64,000 nucleotides of DNA from Rhodococcus sp. 06-462-5 (GTDB taxonomy: Bacteria > Actinomycetota > Actinomycetes > Mycobacteriales > Mycobacteriaceae): contig NZ_NOYD01000046.1 of the NCBI RefSeq assembly GCF_002258315.1, forward strand, positions 228,688-292,687. Direction: 5' to 3'. Shown here one piece after another: positions 51,354 through 61,512 of this stretch (within the stretch, counting starts at the first letter, position 1; the number at the start of each line of letters is the position of its first letter). A model generated the notes under the pieces. That model saw nothing but the letters and a program-made list of their open reading frames with translations. It made no database searches and was not told where the DNA came from. Position numbers and translations under genes: made by a program.

Positions 51354-52655
51354 ATGTCAACACAGGTCGAGACGCCCATCGGGGTGTCGCGCGAGCATCG
51401 CCGCGCCGCGATGGCCAGCATGGTCGGAACCACGGTCGAGTGGTACGACTTCTTCATCTACGCGCAGGCGGCGTCGCTGATCTTCGCCCAACTGTTCTTC
51501 GCGCCCATGGGCCCGTCCGGGCAGCTCGTCGCCTACGTCACCATCGGCATCAGCTTCGTCTTCCGGCCTCTCGGGGCCATCGTTGCGGGGTACTTCGGTG
51601 ACAAGATCGGTCGCAAGAAGGTCCTCATCGCGACCCTCACCCTGATGGGTGCGGCGACCGTCGGTATGGGACTGCTGCCGACCTACGCGACCATCGGCAT
51701 CTGGGCCCCGATCATCCTGATCGTGCTGCGCATCCTGCAGGGATTCTCCACCGGCGGCGAGTGGGGCGGCGCGGCGCTGATGGCCGTCGAACATGCCCCG
51801 AAGGGCAAGCGCGGAATCTACGGTGCCGCAACCCAGATGGGCGTTCCGCTCGGCATGCTCATCGCGGTGGGAACGTTGGCGTTGTGCACCGGCTTGCTCA
51901 GTGAAGAGCAGTTCGAGGCCTGGGGCTGGCGCATCCCGTTCCTGATCAGCTTCGTGCTCATCCTCGTCGGCTTCTACATCCGACGCCGCGTCGAGGAGAC
52001 TCCGGTGTTCAAGGAGCTCGCAGAACGCAAGGAGCGCAACCACACTCCGGTTCGTGCACTGTGGCGCACCAACAAGAAGCAGGTCATGCTCGCTGCGCTG
52101 TCGTTCATCGGCACCAACGGAAACGGCTACATCATCGTCGGCGGTTTCATCGTGGCGTACTCGACGCGTGAACACGGACTCGCTCGCGTGGACGTGTTGG
52201 TGGCCAGCTTGTTCGCGGCCATCGTCTGGGGTGTGTTCACTCTGCTCGGCGCGCATCTGTCCGATCGCTACGCCCGAACCACCATCATGAACCTCGGTAA
52301 CGCGGCAATGGTGTTGTGCGCCATCCCGTTCTTCTTGCTCGTCGACACCGGCGAATTGCACTGGATCTACGTGGCCCTCGGTCTCTTCGCCGTCGGCCTC
52401 GGGCTTTCGTACGGACCGCAGCCGGCTCTGTACGCCGAGATGTTCCCCGCAGCAGTCCGATTCAGTGGAGCATCCATCGGCTACGCGATCGGCACCGTGC
52501 TCGGTGGAGCTTTCGTTCCCACGATCTCCGAGGCACTGTTCAAGGGAACGGGTACCTCGATGTCGATCTCGATCTACCTGATGATCCTGGCGGCCATCTC
52601 CTTCATTGCGACCTCGCGAATCAAGAACCGACGAGACGAGGATCTGAACGTCTGA
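51354..52655 (+). CDS. MFS transporter, metabolite:H+ symporter (MHS) type; candidate phenylacetate importer
   Basis: The protein has 433 residues and 12 predicted helices. MHS-family signatures: GTTVEWYDFFIYAQAASLIF near the N-terminus, FGDKIGRKKVLIATLTLMG between helices 2 and 3, and GFSTGGEWGGAALMAVEHAP. The family carries monocarboxylates and dicarboxylates such as shikimate, citrate and phenylacetate. A PaaR-type operator lies 113 bp upstream. Uptake of phenylacetate or a related acid is the best inference. Followed by a strong terminator hairpin. Confidence 0.9.
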   Translation: MSTQVETPIGVSREHRRAAMASMVGTTVEWYDFFIYAQAASLIFAQLFFAPMGPSGQLVAYVTIGISFVFRPLGAIVAGYFGDKIGRKKVLIATLTLMGAATVGMGLLPTYATIGIWAPIILIVLRILQGFSTGGEWGGAALMAVEHAPKGKRGIYGAATQMGVPLGMLIAVGTLALCTGLLSEEQFEAWGWRIPFLISFVLILVGFYIRRRVEETPVFKELAERKERNHTPVRALWRTNKKQVMLAALSFIGTNGNGYIIVGGFIVAYSTREHGLARVDVLVASLFAAIVWGVFTLLGAHLSDRYARTTIMNLGNAAMVLCAIPFFLLVDTGELHWIYVALGLFAVGLGLSYGPQPALYAEMFPAAVRFSGASIGYAIGTVLGGAFVPTISEALFKGTGTSMSISIYLMILAAISFIATSRIKNRRDEDLNV

Positions 52656-52662
52656 CGCATCC

Positions 52663-52706
52663 ACGACGAAGCCCCGAAACTGCTACGGTTTCGGGGCTTT
52701 CGTCGT
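52663..52706 (+). terminator. Rho-independent-like terminator after MHS transporter
   Basis: GCCCCGAAAC (52671-52680) and GTTTCGGGGC (52688-52697) form a perfect 10-bp stem with a 7-base loop, extended outward by ACGACGAA against TTTCGTCGT with one bulge. It begins 8 bp after the transporter stop; the downstream arm contains TTTCG but no long T-run. Confidence 0.85.
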
Positions 52707-52803
52707 ATGCGCACAAGACCGACCGCAACGGCTGGAGTCGACGCGGAACCCGGGTAGTGGATGAGACCGCATAATCGTCGGCACGCTCAGCGCCGAGTGC
52801 ACT

Positions 52804-53514
52804 TCACGCCGACCGCGTGCGGCCACCCTGTCTGAATTCGCTTGCGCTCTGTTCGTGACGGCGAGGCATGTGACGCCGACGATCGGCGCGGATCGCTGCG
52901 ATGACCAGAGCGACTGTCGCGGCGACAACGCACAGCCAGCCGAGCCAGAGTAGACCGCCGATCGAGGTGGCTACGCCCGCACCCCCGAACACGACCGCGA
53001 CCGCGACAAGACGGTTGACGTGATGTGCTCCCGGTTGCCGGACGAGGCTCGAGACGAGAACGAGCCCGATGACGGCGAGGACAAGGCCCACGATGATGTA
53101 GACGTGCGGCCGGTCGCTTCGAGTAGTCAGAAAGATCAGTTCGTCCGGGTTGACCATCTGGAAGAGGGTGACTGCTACGCCCGTCGCAGCAGCAATCCCA
53201 CAGACCGTGCAAGCGTTACGAACCGCTCTCCCGCTTCGCAGCCACACAGCCACCACCGCAAAGGGCGTCACCCATACGGTCAACGCGAGGTAGACCGGCC
53301 ACAGCTCAGACGGTGCGACCGAGGCCGCAGGCTCGTACAGACTTCGGTCCGGAAGTATCCATGTACCGGTGAGCGTCAGCCAGGCGGCGGGAACGGTCCA
53401 TGCAACCGCGGCCACCCATGACAGCGCCCCCCGTTTGCCGACCATCGCCGCGACCGCCGACACTCCGACCCAGATCGCGATGTAGAACACGATCACCGCT
53501 TGTGCCGTATTCAC
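52804..53514 (-). CDS. Six-helix membrane protein of unknown function
   Basis: The protein has 236 residues. Hydrophobic segments alternate with short loops (VIVFYIAIWVGVSAVAAM, LSWVAAVAWTVPAAWLTL, LWPVYLALTVWVTPFAVVAV, ACTVCGIAAATGVAVTLF, VYIIVGLVLAVIGLVLVSSL, LWLGWLCVVAATVALVIAAI), and the C-terminus is basic and cytoplasmic (RADRRRHMPRRHEQ). I do not recognise the family. GTG start at 53514; the open frame upstream only translates the tandem repeats of the promoter. Divergent from the TPR-VOC gene. Confidence 0.65.
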   Translation of the reverse strand: MNTAQAVIVFYIAIWVGVSAVAAMVGKRGALSWVAAVAWTVPAAWLTLTGTWILPDRSLYEPAASVAPSELWPVYLALTVWVTPFAVVAVWLRSGRAVRNACTVCGIAAATGVAVTLFQMVNPDELIFLTTRSDRPHVYIIVGLVLAVIGLVLVSSLVRQPGAHHVNRLVAVAVVFGGAGVATSIGGLLWLGWLCVVAATVALVIAAIRADRRRHMPRRHEQSASEFRQGGRTRSA

Positions 53515-53530
53515 TCGTCTCCACAGCCCT

Positions 53531-53581
53531 CTCACGCAGTTGTCCGGTCTGCAGATTCCCCTCACACAGTAGTTCGGTCTG
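53531..53581. promoter_or_regulatory. Two 21-bp direct repeats, 30-bp period
   Basis: CTCACGCAGTTGTCCGGTCTG (53531-53551) and CTCACACAGTAGTTCGGTCTG (53561-53581) match at 17 of 21 positions, exactly 30 bp apart. They lie in the intergenic region between the divergent membrane-protein and TPR-VOC genes, 17-67 bp from the membrane-protein start. Regulator binding sites are likely. Confidence 0.55.
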
Positions 53582-53703
53582 TTGCCCCGCGCGTATGGTC
53601 TCACCCGCCGAGCACCTCCCCGTAGTTGACCTTCGACCAGGTCGAAGCCGGACAATAAGAATTGCCGTCCGCACGAGACTCAGATCCGTAAGGAGCTACA
53701 CCG

Positions 53704-54576
53704 ATGACCGACACCCCCGCCGCATCCGACCCGACAATGGAAGCGATCAGCCAGGCGGTCACGCTCGGACGCAGCGGTGACACCGATGCGGCCCGCCGCG
53801 AGCTGCTGGCCCTCTGGAAAGAAATCGGTGCCGCCGGCGACCCGTTTCACCGCTGCACCCTCGCTCACTACCTCGCCGACCTCCACGAGAACTCGGCCGA
53901 AGCGCTGATGTGGGACACCAGGGCCCTCGACGCCGCCGACGCACTCTCCGACGAACGCGCCCGCCGTCACCACTCGTCGCTGAGTGTCGCGGGCTTCTAC
54001 CCGAGCCTGCACCTGAACATCGCCGACAACCTACGGCGCAGTGGTGCATTCGACATCGCGGCCGAGCACCTTCACCTTGCAGAACAACACGCCGCCGCAC
54101 TGACCGACGACGCATACGGCGTCATGATTCGCACCGCCATCACCGAGGTCCGCGAGGCAGCCCGGCGGCACGACACCACGCGGCGACCGTCCGCACCGGG
54201 GCTTGTACTCGTGAAGATTCGCAGGGCAATGCCCGTGATCGTGACAGACGACCCCGCCGCCGCGCGCGAGTTCTATGAGACGTATCTCGGTTTTCGCGTC
54301 GCGATGGAGGAGGACGGCATGCTCATGTTCGCGTCGATGAGCACGCCGACAACACAATTGATCGTCGCATGGCACAGTCCGACTGCCGTGGATCCCGAAA
54401 TCACGTCAGTCGACATTTCGATGGAGGTCGGCGATGTGGACGCGGCCTACGCTCGAGCCAGAGCGGACGGGCTGGAGATCGTGAGGGAGATGCGTGACGA
54501 AGTGTGGGGCATCCGCCGGTTCTTCGTACGCGACCCTGCGGGTCGCGTCATCAACGTGGCCAGTCACATCTCGTAA
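53704..54576 (+). CDS. TPR-like domain fused to VOC (glyoxalase/bleomycin-resistance) domain
   Basis: The protein has 290 residues. Residues about 1-155 form helical repeats of TPR type (AISQAVTLGRSGDTDAARRELLALWKEIG; HLNIADNLRRSGAFDIAAEHLHLAEQHA). Residues about 168-288 form a VOC domain (AMPVIVTDDPAAAREFYETYLGFRV; FFVRDPAGRVINVASHI). Stand-alone versions of both modules are common; I do not know this fusion as a named family. VOC domains act in glyoxalases, dioxygenases and drug-binding proteins. ATG 53704 follows AAGGAGC. Catalytic metal ligands are not clearly complete (no obvious N-terminal His), so a binding role is possible. Confidence 0.78.
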   Translation: MTDTPAASDPTMEAISQAVTLGRSGDTDAARRELLALWKEIGAAGDPFHRCTLAHYLADLHENSAEALMWDTRALDAADALSDERARRHHSSLSVAGFYPSLHLNIADNLRRSGAFDIAAEHLHLAEQHAAALTDDAYGVMIRTAITEVREAARRHDTTRRPSAPGLVLVKIRRAMPVIVTDDPAAAREFYETYLGFRVAMEEDGMLMFASMSTPTTQLIVAWHSPTAVDPEITSVDISMEVGDVDAAYARARADGLEIVREMRDEVWGIRRFFVRDPAGRVINVASHIS

Positions 54577-54696
54577 CTTCCGAAGCCGCGATGGGCTCGT
54601 TCAACCCGTCCAGGGCAGCCTCCTCGAAAACCGTACAGCTACCAGGACGAGCGACGCCGTGACGCGTCCACTGCGAGGCTCGGAGCCTTGGGGAGT

Positions 54697-56064
54697 TCAG
54701 CTGTGCGCGTGCAACGGTTGTCCAGACAGTGCCATCATTGCCTCACCGAGTGCCTCGCTTTGCGTGGGGTGAGCGTGCACGAAGCTGCCGACCTCCGAAG
54801 GCAATGCCTCCCACGCAACCGCGAGTTGTGCCTCGCCGATCAGCTCGCCCACGCGGTCACCGACGAGGTGAACGCCGACAACCGGGCCGTCGTCACGGGC
54901 TCGAACCACCTTGACTCCACCTGCAGTAGCCAGAATTCGACTCTTGCCGTTCCCTCCGAGGTCGTAGACCACCGACGTCACCGTGCCGTACTTCTCCTCC
55001 GCGGCCTTCTCTGTGAGACCGACCGATGCGACCTCGGGGTGCGAGTAGGTCACGCGCGGAACGACGTCACCGTCGATACGCGCAGGCGAAAGGCCGGCGA
55101 TGTGCTCGGCGACGAACATGCCGTGCTGAAAACCTCGGTGCGCCAACTGATATCCCGCCACGATGTCGCCGACGGCATAGACGCCGTCTGCTGTGGTGAG
55201 CAGATTGTCGTCGACAGCGACGAAGCCGCGTTCGGTGGCGATGCCCTGCTCGGCCAGACCCAGACCGTCGGTACGGGGTCCACGGCCGACGGACACCAGC
55301 ACGAGATCGGCAGTAAGGGTGTCCCCGGAGGACAGTGCCACCGCAACGTCGTCGGGAGATTCGCTGACTGTCTCGACCTTGGTACCGGTACGAATGTCGA
55401 TGCCGCGCTTGCGTAATGCCTTGGCCAACTGCTTCGAGGCCCATTCGTCCTCGCCCGGCACGATCCGATCGAGCGCCTCGACGACGGTGACCTTGGCACC
55501 GAACGATGCCCAGATGCTGGCGAACTCGATGCCGATCACGCCGCCGCCGAGCACGACGACCGACTCCGGAACCCGATCCAGGGATAAGGCCCCGTCACTC
55601 GTGAGCACGCGCGGCCCCAGTTCGATACCCGGAATGGTGCGTGAATACGACCCGGTGGCGAGAACCAGCGAAGCCCCGGTGATGCGCCGACCCTCCACCT
55701 CGACGGTGCGAGGTCCGACCACCTGGCCACGGCCGGACACGATCTCGATGCCCGGACGCTTCAACAACCCCTGCAGCCCCGCGTACAAGCCTGCGACCAC
55801 ACTGCGCTGATAGTCGAGTGCAGCAGGCATATCCACGCCGGTCAACGAAGCAGTGACGCCGACATGCGCCGAGCCGCGGACCGCGTCGGCCACCTCGGCG
55901 GTGTGCAGCAGGGCCTTGGTGGGGATGCACCCGCGATGCAGGCACGTGCCACCGAGCTTGTCCTCCTCGATCAGGGCCACGGACAGGCCGAGCTGTTCGG
56001 CTCGCAGGGCGCAGGAGTACCCACCTGATCCACCGCCGAGGATGATGACGTCCACGTCGCTCAT
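54697..56064 (-). CDS. lpdA: Dihydrolipoyl dehydrogenase (E3)
   Basis: The protein has 455 residues. FAD loop ILGGGSGGYSCALRAEQLG; redox-active disulphide GGTCLHRGCIPTKALLH; NAD-binding VVVLGGGVIGIEFASIWA; FAD second contact VYAVGDIVAGYQLAHRGFQHG; C-terminal catalytic His-Glu HAHPTQSEALGEAM. It re-oxidises lipoyl groups of E2 using NAD+. ATG 56064 overlaps the E2 stop by 4 bp; last gene of the dehydrogenase operon, so the complex has its own dedicated E3. Confidence 0.95.
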   Translation of the reverse strand: MSDVDVIILGGGSGGYSCALRAEQLGLSVALIEEDKLGGTCLHRGCIPTKALLHTAEVADAVRGSAHVGVTASLTGVDMPAALDYQRSVVAGLYAGLQGLLKRPGIEIVSGRGQVVGPRTVEVEGRRITGASLVLATGSYSRTIPGIELGPRVLTSDGALSLDRVPESVVVLGGGVIGIEFASIWASFGAKVTVVEALDRIVPGEDEWASKQLAKALRKRGIDIRTGTKVETVSESPDDVAVALSSGDTLTADLVLVSVGRGPRTDGLGLAEQGIATERGFVAVDDNLLTTADGVYAVGDIVAGYQLAHRGFQHGMFVAEHIAGLSPARIDGDVVPRVTYSHPEVASVGLTEKAAEEKYGTVTSVVYDLGGNGKSRILATAGGVKVVRARDDGPVVGVHLVGDRVGELIGEAQLAVAWEALPSEVGSFVHAHPTQSEALGEAMMALSGQPLHAHS

Positions 56065-57344
56065 CGGACGGATCCCAATGCCACGACGGGGTTCTCGACG
56101 AAATCGGCAACAGTGCGCAGGAATCCGCCCGCCACTCCGCCGTCGCACACTCGGTGATCGAACGCCAACGACAACTGTGCGACCTTGCGCACGGCCAACT
56201 GGCCGTCGACCACCCAGGGACGGTCGATGATGCGTCCGATGCCCAAGATCGCGGCCTCGGGATGGTTGATGATCGCGGCCGAGCCGTCGACCCCGAACAC
56301 TCCGTAGTTGTTGAGGGTGAACGTTCCGCCGCTCAGTCGAGCTGCGGGGAGAGAACCGGTCCGTGCGAGTTCGGTCAACTCGGCCAGCCGCTCGGAGAGT
56401 TCCTTCAGATCGGCCTTGTCTGCCTGCGGCACAACGGGAACCATCAACCCGCGATCGGTCTGCGCGGCAATGCCGAGGCCGACGTTCTCGTAGCGCAGGA
56501 TCTCGCCGGCTGCGGTGTCGACCGTGCTGTTGAGCTCCGGGAACTTCGCCAACGCGATCATGGTGAGTTTGGCGAGGACCGCCAACAGCGTTACCTTGAC
56601 TCCGTCGATGGAGGAGTCGAGGTCGCGTCGGGCCTGCAGCAGAGCCGTCGCGTCGACGTCGACCCAGACGGTCGCTTCGGGAATCTCCGCACGACTACGA
56701 GAGAGTTTGTCTGCGATGGTCTTACGGATGCCGGTGATCGGGATTCGCGTGACGCCCTCCGGCGAGGATGTAACGGTCGAACCGGCCAAGGCTCGTTCGA
56801 CATCCGCGCGGGTGATCACTCCGTGGCCGCCCGCTGTATCGATGCTCGCCAGATCGAGCCCACCCTGCAACGCCATGCTGCGGACGATGGGGGAGAGCAC
56901 CTTCGGTGCATGTGAGATGTGCTGCGCAGTGGTGCGGTTAAGTGCCTCAGGGGGCACTTTTTCAAGCCACTGCGGCGGAGCCGCACTTCGCCGACGCCGT
57001 CCGGTAGGGCCGTGTCCCGTGCCGTAGCCGATGAGCACATTGCCCGAACCGGCGCGTTCTTCCTCGCGGTACCGCTCGTGGGCAGCAGGCGTATCGGCGA
57101 TAGCACCGCCGGTGATGCTGATCAGGGGAGCGCCGACGGCAAGTGAGGTGCCCTCGGCCGCATGCAGTTCGCCGACAACACCCTCGAACGGGCAGGGCAC
57201 CTCGACGGAGGCCTTCGCTGTCTCGACCTCGACGACGACCTGATCGATGGTGACGGTATCGCCCGGCTTTACCTTCCACTCGACGATCTCGGCCTCGGTC
57301 AGTCCCTCACCGAGGTCGGGGAGCAGAAATACCTGCATGCTCAT
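56061..57344 (-). CDS. bkdC: Branched-chain 2-oxoacid dehydrogenase E2 (dihydrolipoyl acyltransferase)
   Basis: The protein has 427 residues. Lipoyl domain (1-78) with lipoylated Lys in VEVETAKASVEVP; linker; E3/E1-binding domain (about 140-185, LSPIVRSMALQGGLDLASI); catalytic domain (about 200-427) ending SLAFDHRVCDGGVAGGFLRTVADF, with the His and Asp of the acyltransferase. One lipoyl domain only, as usual for BCKDH. ATG 57344 overlaps the E1beta stop (ATGA). Confidence 0.95.
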   Translation of the reverse strand: MSMQVFLLPDLGEGLTEAEIVEWKVKPGDTVTIDQVVVEVETAKASVEVPCPFEGVVGELHAAEGTSLAVGAPLISITGGAIADTPAAHERYREEERAGSGNVLIGYGTGHGPTGRRRRSAAPPQWLEKVPPEALNRTTAQHISHAPKVLSPIVRSMALQGGLDLASIDTAGGHGVITRADVERALAGSTVTSSPEGVTRIPITGIRKTIADKLSRSRAEIPEATVWVDVDATALLQARRDLDSSIDGVKVTLLAVLAKLTMIALAKFPELNSTVDTAAGEILRYENVGLGIAAQTDRGLMVPVVPQADKADLKELSERLAELTELARTGSLPAARLSGGTFTLNNYGVFGVDGSAAIINHPEAAILGIGRIIDRPWVVDGQLAVRKVAQLSLAFDHRVCDGGVAGGFLRTVADFVENPVVALGSVR

Positions 57345-58345
57345 ACCGTGACCGCCTTGCTGAGATCCGGGGCGTCGTTCCACTGCAGTCGGTCCATCGC
57401 GTCGAGTACGCGGTCTGCGGACGGCAGGTGAAAGTGCTCGAGTTTCGGTGCAGGGTAGGGAATGTCGAGTCCGGTCACCCGCAGGACCGGAGCGTGCAGG
57501 TGATGGAAGCAACGCTCGGATACCCGTGACGCGATCTCCGCGGCGACGCCGGAAAAGCCCTGTGCTTCCTGAATCACGATGCAGCGTCCGGTCTTGCGTA
57601 CCGAGGCTGCAACGGTCTCGTCGTCGAACGGATTGAGCGATCGCAGATCGATGACCTCGACGCTCCGACCGTCCTCGGCTGCGAACTCTGCCGACTGCAT
57701 GGCCACCGACACGGTGGGTCCGTACGCGAGAAGCGTGACGTCGGTACCGGCACGGCGCACGACAGCGGTGCCGATCGGCTCGGTCTTGGTCAGCTCGATG
57801 TCGTCCTTGGAGAAGTACAGCCGCTTCGGTTCGAGAAAGATCACCGGATCCGGGTCGGCGATGGCGTCACGCATCAGTGAGTACGCGTCGGCGACGGTGG
57901 ACGGGGAGACGACTTTCAATCCCGGGGTGTGCGCGTAGTAGGCCTCGGAGGAGTCGCAGTGATGCTCGACGCCGCCGATACCGCCCGCAAACGGGATACG
58001 AATGACCATCGGCGCAGTGAGTGAGCCCCTGGTTCTGTTGCGCAGCTTGGCAACATGGGACACGATCTGCTCGAAGGCGGGGTAGGCGAAGGCGTCGAAC
58101 TGCATCTCGACTACGGGCTTGTAGCCCGACATCGCCATCCCGATCGCGAATCCCACGATGCCCGATTCGGCGAGCGGGGTGTCGAAGCAGCGGTCGTCAC
58201 CGAAGTCGCGGGTCAGTCCGTCGGTGACGCGAAAGACGCCGCCGAGCGTGCCGACGTCCTCGCCGAAGACGACGACCTTCTCGTCCTCGGTCAACGCGTC
58301 GCGCAGGGCGGCGTTGAGGGCTCCGGCCATGGTGATCGTGGTCAT
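57341..58345 (-). CDS. bkdB: Branched-chain 2-oxoacid dehydrogenase E1 beta subunit
   Basis: The protein has 334 residues. Transketolase pyrimidine domain: FGEDVGTLGGVFRVTDGL, DTPLAESGIVGFAIGMAMSGYKPVVEMQFDAFAYPAFEQI, then RIPFAGGIGGVEHHCDSSEA; C-terminal domain with VEVIDLRSLNPFD. The long activating loop and GGVEHH segment fit BCKDH better than pyruvate dehydrogenase. ATG 58345 overlaps the E1alpha stop by 4 bp. Substrate specificity remains inferred. Confidence 0.93.
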   Translation of the reverse strand: MTTITMAGALNAALRDALTEDEKVVVFGEDVGTLGGVFRVTDGLTRDFGDDRCFDTPLAESGIVGFAIGMAMSGYKPVVEMQFDAFAYPAFEQIVSHVAKLRNRTRGSLTAPMVIRIPFAGGIGGVEHHCDSSEAYYAHTPGLKVVSPSTVADAYSLMRDAIADPDPVIFLEPKRLYFSKDDIELTKTEPIGTAVVRRAGTDVTLLAYGPTVSVAMQSAEFAAEDGRSVEVIDLRSLNPFDDETVAASVRKTGRCIVIQEAQGFSGVAAEIASRVSERCFHHLHAPVLRVTGLDIPYPAPKLEHFHLPSADRVLDAMDRLQWNDAPDLSKAVTV

Positions 58346-59457
58346 GACAGTTCTCCTGCAGCGATTTCGGCGGCGACCTGATTGCGTTGTTCGGTCAGGC
58401 CGGGGATGGGGGAGGAGTAGACGAACCGGAACAGGTCGTCGGGGTCGACGTCCTGCTCGACGTTCATGCCGGCGCGAAGTGCCGCGGCGTCGGCGTCGGC
58501 GGATAACGTCATCTGCTCGCGGAGCTCGTCGGTGAGGATTCCTCGGCCTTCGAGGTAGGAATCCAAGCGCGAGAGCGGATCTCGTGCCAGCCATCCTTCG
58601 ACCTCGTCGGCCTTGCGGTAGCGCGTGGCGTCATCGGCGTTGGTGTGTGCGTCCATGCGGTAGGTGTGCGCCTCGACGACAACCGGTCCCTTGCCTGCTC
58701 GGACGTACTTCACGGCCTCGTCCATCACGGCCATCATCGCCACGGGGTCGTTGCCGTCGACCTGCTCGCTGCCGATGCCGTAGCCGACGCCCTTGTGCGA
58801 CAACGACGGAGCTGCACTCTGACGCGCGAGCGGAACGCTGATCGCGAATCCGTTGTTCTGGACCAGGAAGATGACCGGGGCTCGGAACACCGCGGCGAAG
58901 TTGAGGGCCTCGTGGAAGTCGCCTTCACTGGTCGCGCCGTCACCGCAGAACGCGAGGGCGATGGTGCCTCGTCCCTGCTTGGCCTCGGCGTAGGCGAAAC
59001 CGGTCGCGTGCAGCAATTGTGTTGCCAACGGAGTGCATTGGGGAGCGACCTTGTAGGCGGTCGGGTCGTAACCGCAGTGCCAGTAGCCGGCGAGCATACC
59101 GAGCAACTCCACCTGGTCGACGCCTCGCGCCGCGAGAGCCATCGAGTCCCGGTACGTCGGGAACATCCAGTCCTGCTCACCCAGGCAGAGGGCTGCGGCG
59201 ATCTGGCAGGCTTCCTGTCCACGCGAGGAGGGATAGACCGCGAGCCGGCCCTGCTTGGTCAATGCCGTTGCCTGCTGGTCGAATCGGCGGCCGTGCACCA
59301 TCGAGCGGTACATCTCCAGCAGCCGTTCGTCGGACGGGCGCGCATACCGTGCGGCGCTGTCGACACCTGTCCCGTCGGGTGCGAGATACTGCACGGGACG
59401 ATCGGCGGGCATGAACTGTTGATAGGACGTTGCCGGAACCTTCTCGACGGTCGTCAT
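58342..59457 (-). CDS. bkdA: Branched-chain 2-oxoacid dehydrogenase E1 alpha subunit
   Basis: The protein has 371 residues. Thiamine-diphosphate motif FCGDGATSEGDFHEALNFAAVFRAPVIFLVQNNGFAIS; phosphorylation-loop region HTYRMDAHTNADDATRYRKADEVEGW, typical of BCKDH E1alpha. It decarboxylates branched-chain (or aromatic) 2-oxoacids, passing the acyl group to E2. First gene of bkdA-bkdB-bkdC-lpdA; divergent from an Lrp-type gene 158 bp away, the normal arrangement for bkd regulation. ATG 59457. Confidence 0.94.
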   Translation of the reverse strand: MTTVEKVPATSYQQFMPADRPVQYLAPDGTGVDSAARYARPSDERLLEMYRSMVHGRRFDQQATALTKQGRLAVYPSSRGQEACQIAAALCLGEQDWMFPTYRDSMALAARGVDQVELLGMLAGYWHCGYDPTAYKVAPQCTPLATQLLHATGFAYAEAKQGRGTIALAFCGDGATSEGDFHEALNFAAVFRAPVIFLVQNNGFAISVPLARQSAAPSLSHKGVGYGIGSEQVDGNDPVAMMAVMDEAVKYVRAGKGPVVVEAHTYRMDAHTNADDATRYRKADEVEGWLARDPLSRLDSYLEGRGILTDELREQMTLSADADAAALRAGMNVEQDVDPDDLFRFVYSSPIPGLTEQRNQVAAEIAAGELS

Positions 59458-59615
59458 GGCGCACTCTCCTGAAATCGGCTTGTACGGCGATTCTGGCCGA
59501 TTCTGTGAGGAAGAAGTCCTATGGTCGTAGAATTGCAGACATATGGCTACCGATCCTCGCGTACACCAGCGATATGTCCGATCAGTGCATAGAACGACCA
59601 GGTAGGAGCGGACGA

Positions 59616-60101
59616 ATGGACGACGTCTCGAGGCGTGTGGAGTTGGACGACACCGATCGGCGCATCCTCACCGAGCTGACCGCCGACGGTCGGGTCTCGA
59701 TGCGGGTACTGGCCGATCGATTGAATCTCTCTCGTGCACATACCTATACGCGTGTCGATCGGTTGAAGGACTCGGGTGTAATCGAGCGGTTCACCGTGCA
59801 GGTCGACCATGCGGCGTCAGGGCTGGGGACCTCGGCGTTCATTGCGCTGTCCATCCGTCAGGATTCGTGGCGGACCGTGTCCGAGGGGTTGCGGTCGATG
59901 GAGTTCGTCGACCACTTCAGTTTGCTCGGTGGCGATTTCGACGTCTTGGTGCTCATCAGGACTCCCGACAACGAGAGTTTGCGGCAAGTGGTGCTGGAGG
60001 GGCTGCAATCGCTCGACGGCGTTCGAGCGACCCGCACGTGGCTGATCTTCGACGAGGACCGAGGTGGTCTGGGACGCACGACGCCGCCCACCGAACGCTG
60101 A
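59616..60101 (+). CDS. Lrp/AsnC-family regulator (BkdR-like)
   Basis: The protein has 161 residues. N-terminal helix-turn-helix LDDTDRRILTELTADGRVSMRVLADRLNLSRAHTYTRVDRLKDSGVIERF and C-terminal RAM ligand domain (SLLGGDFDVLVLIRTPDNESLRQVVLEGLQSLDGVRATRTWLIF). It is divergent from bkdA, so it probably controls the branched-chain 2-oxoacid dehydrogenase in response to an amino acid. ATG 59616 follows AGGAG eight bases upstream; the open frame upstream crosses the promoter. Ends in a strong hairpin. Confidence 0.9.
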   Translation: MDDVSRRVELDDTDRRILTELTADGRVSMRVLADRLNLSRAHTYTRVDRLKDSGVIERFTVQVDHAASGLGTSAFIALSIRQDSWRTVSEGLRSMEFVDHFSLLGGDFDVLVLIRTPDNESLRQVVLEGLQSLDGVRATRTWLIFDEDRGGLGRTTPPTER

Positions 60102-60116
60102 CAGTGGGCGGCGTCG
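60079..60116. terminator. Hairpin between convergent lrp and hpd
   Basis: CGACGCCGCCCAC (60079-60091) pairs perfectly with GTGGGCGGCGTCG (60104-60116) around a 12-base loop. It overlaps the last codons of lrp and ends 13 bp before the hpd stop, so it could stop transcription from both sides. No T-run follows. Confidence 0.75.
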
Positions 60117-60129
60117 AACAGATCACTTC

Positions 60130-61410
<1,281 letters not shown>

Positions 61411-61512
61411 TCAATCGACCTCCTTTCGACTGTCTCAGCTGTACAGATAGTGCAGACGATCTCACGTCCTGCTATACGATATGCCTACAAAATGCGATGA
61501 CCACCGAGGTGC

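Noticed and set aside
54577..54696. Small hairpin AGGCTC-G-GAGCCT as a terminator between the VOC and lpdA genes
   Set aside because: A one-base centre cannot form a stable loop, and no T-run follows; not reported as a feature.
54697..59457. Pyruvate dehydrogenase complex
   Set aside because: The operon has heterotetrameric E1 with BCKDH-like loops, one lipoyl domain and a divergent Lrp gene. Actinobacteria usually carry a homodimeric AceE for pyruvate. Specificity is still inferred.
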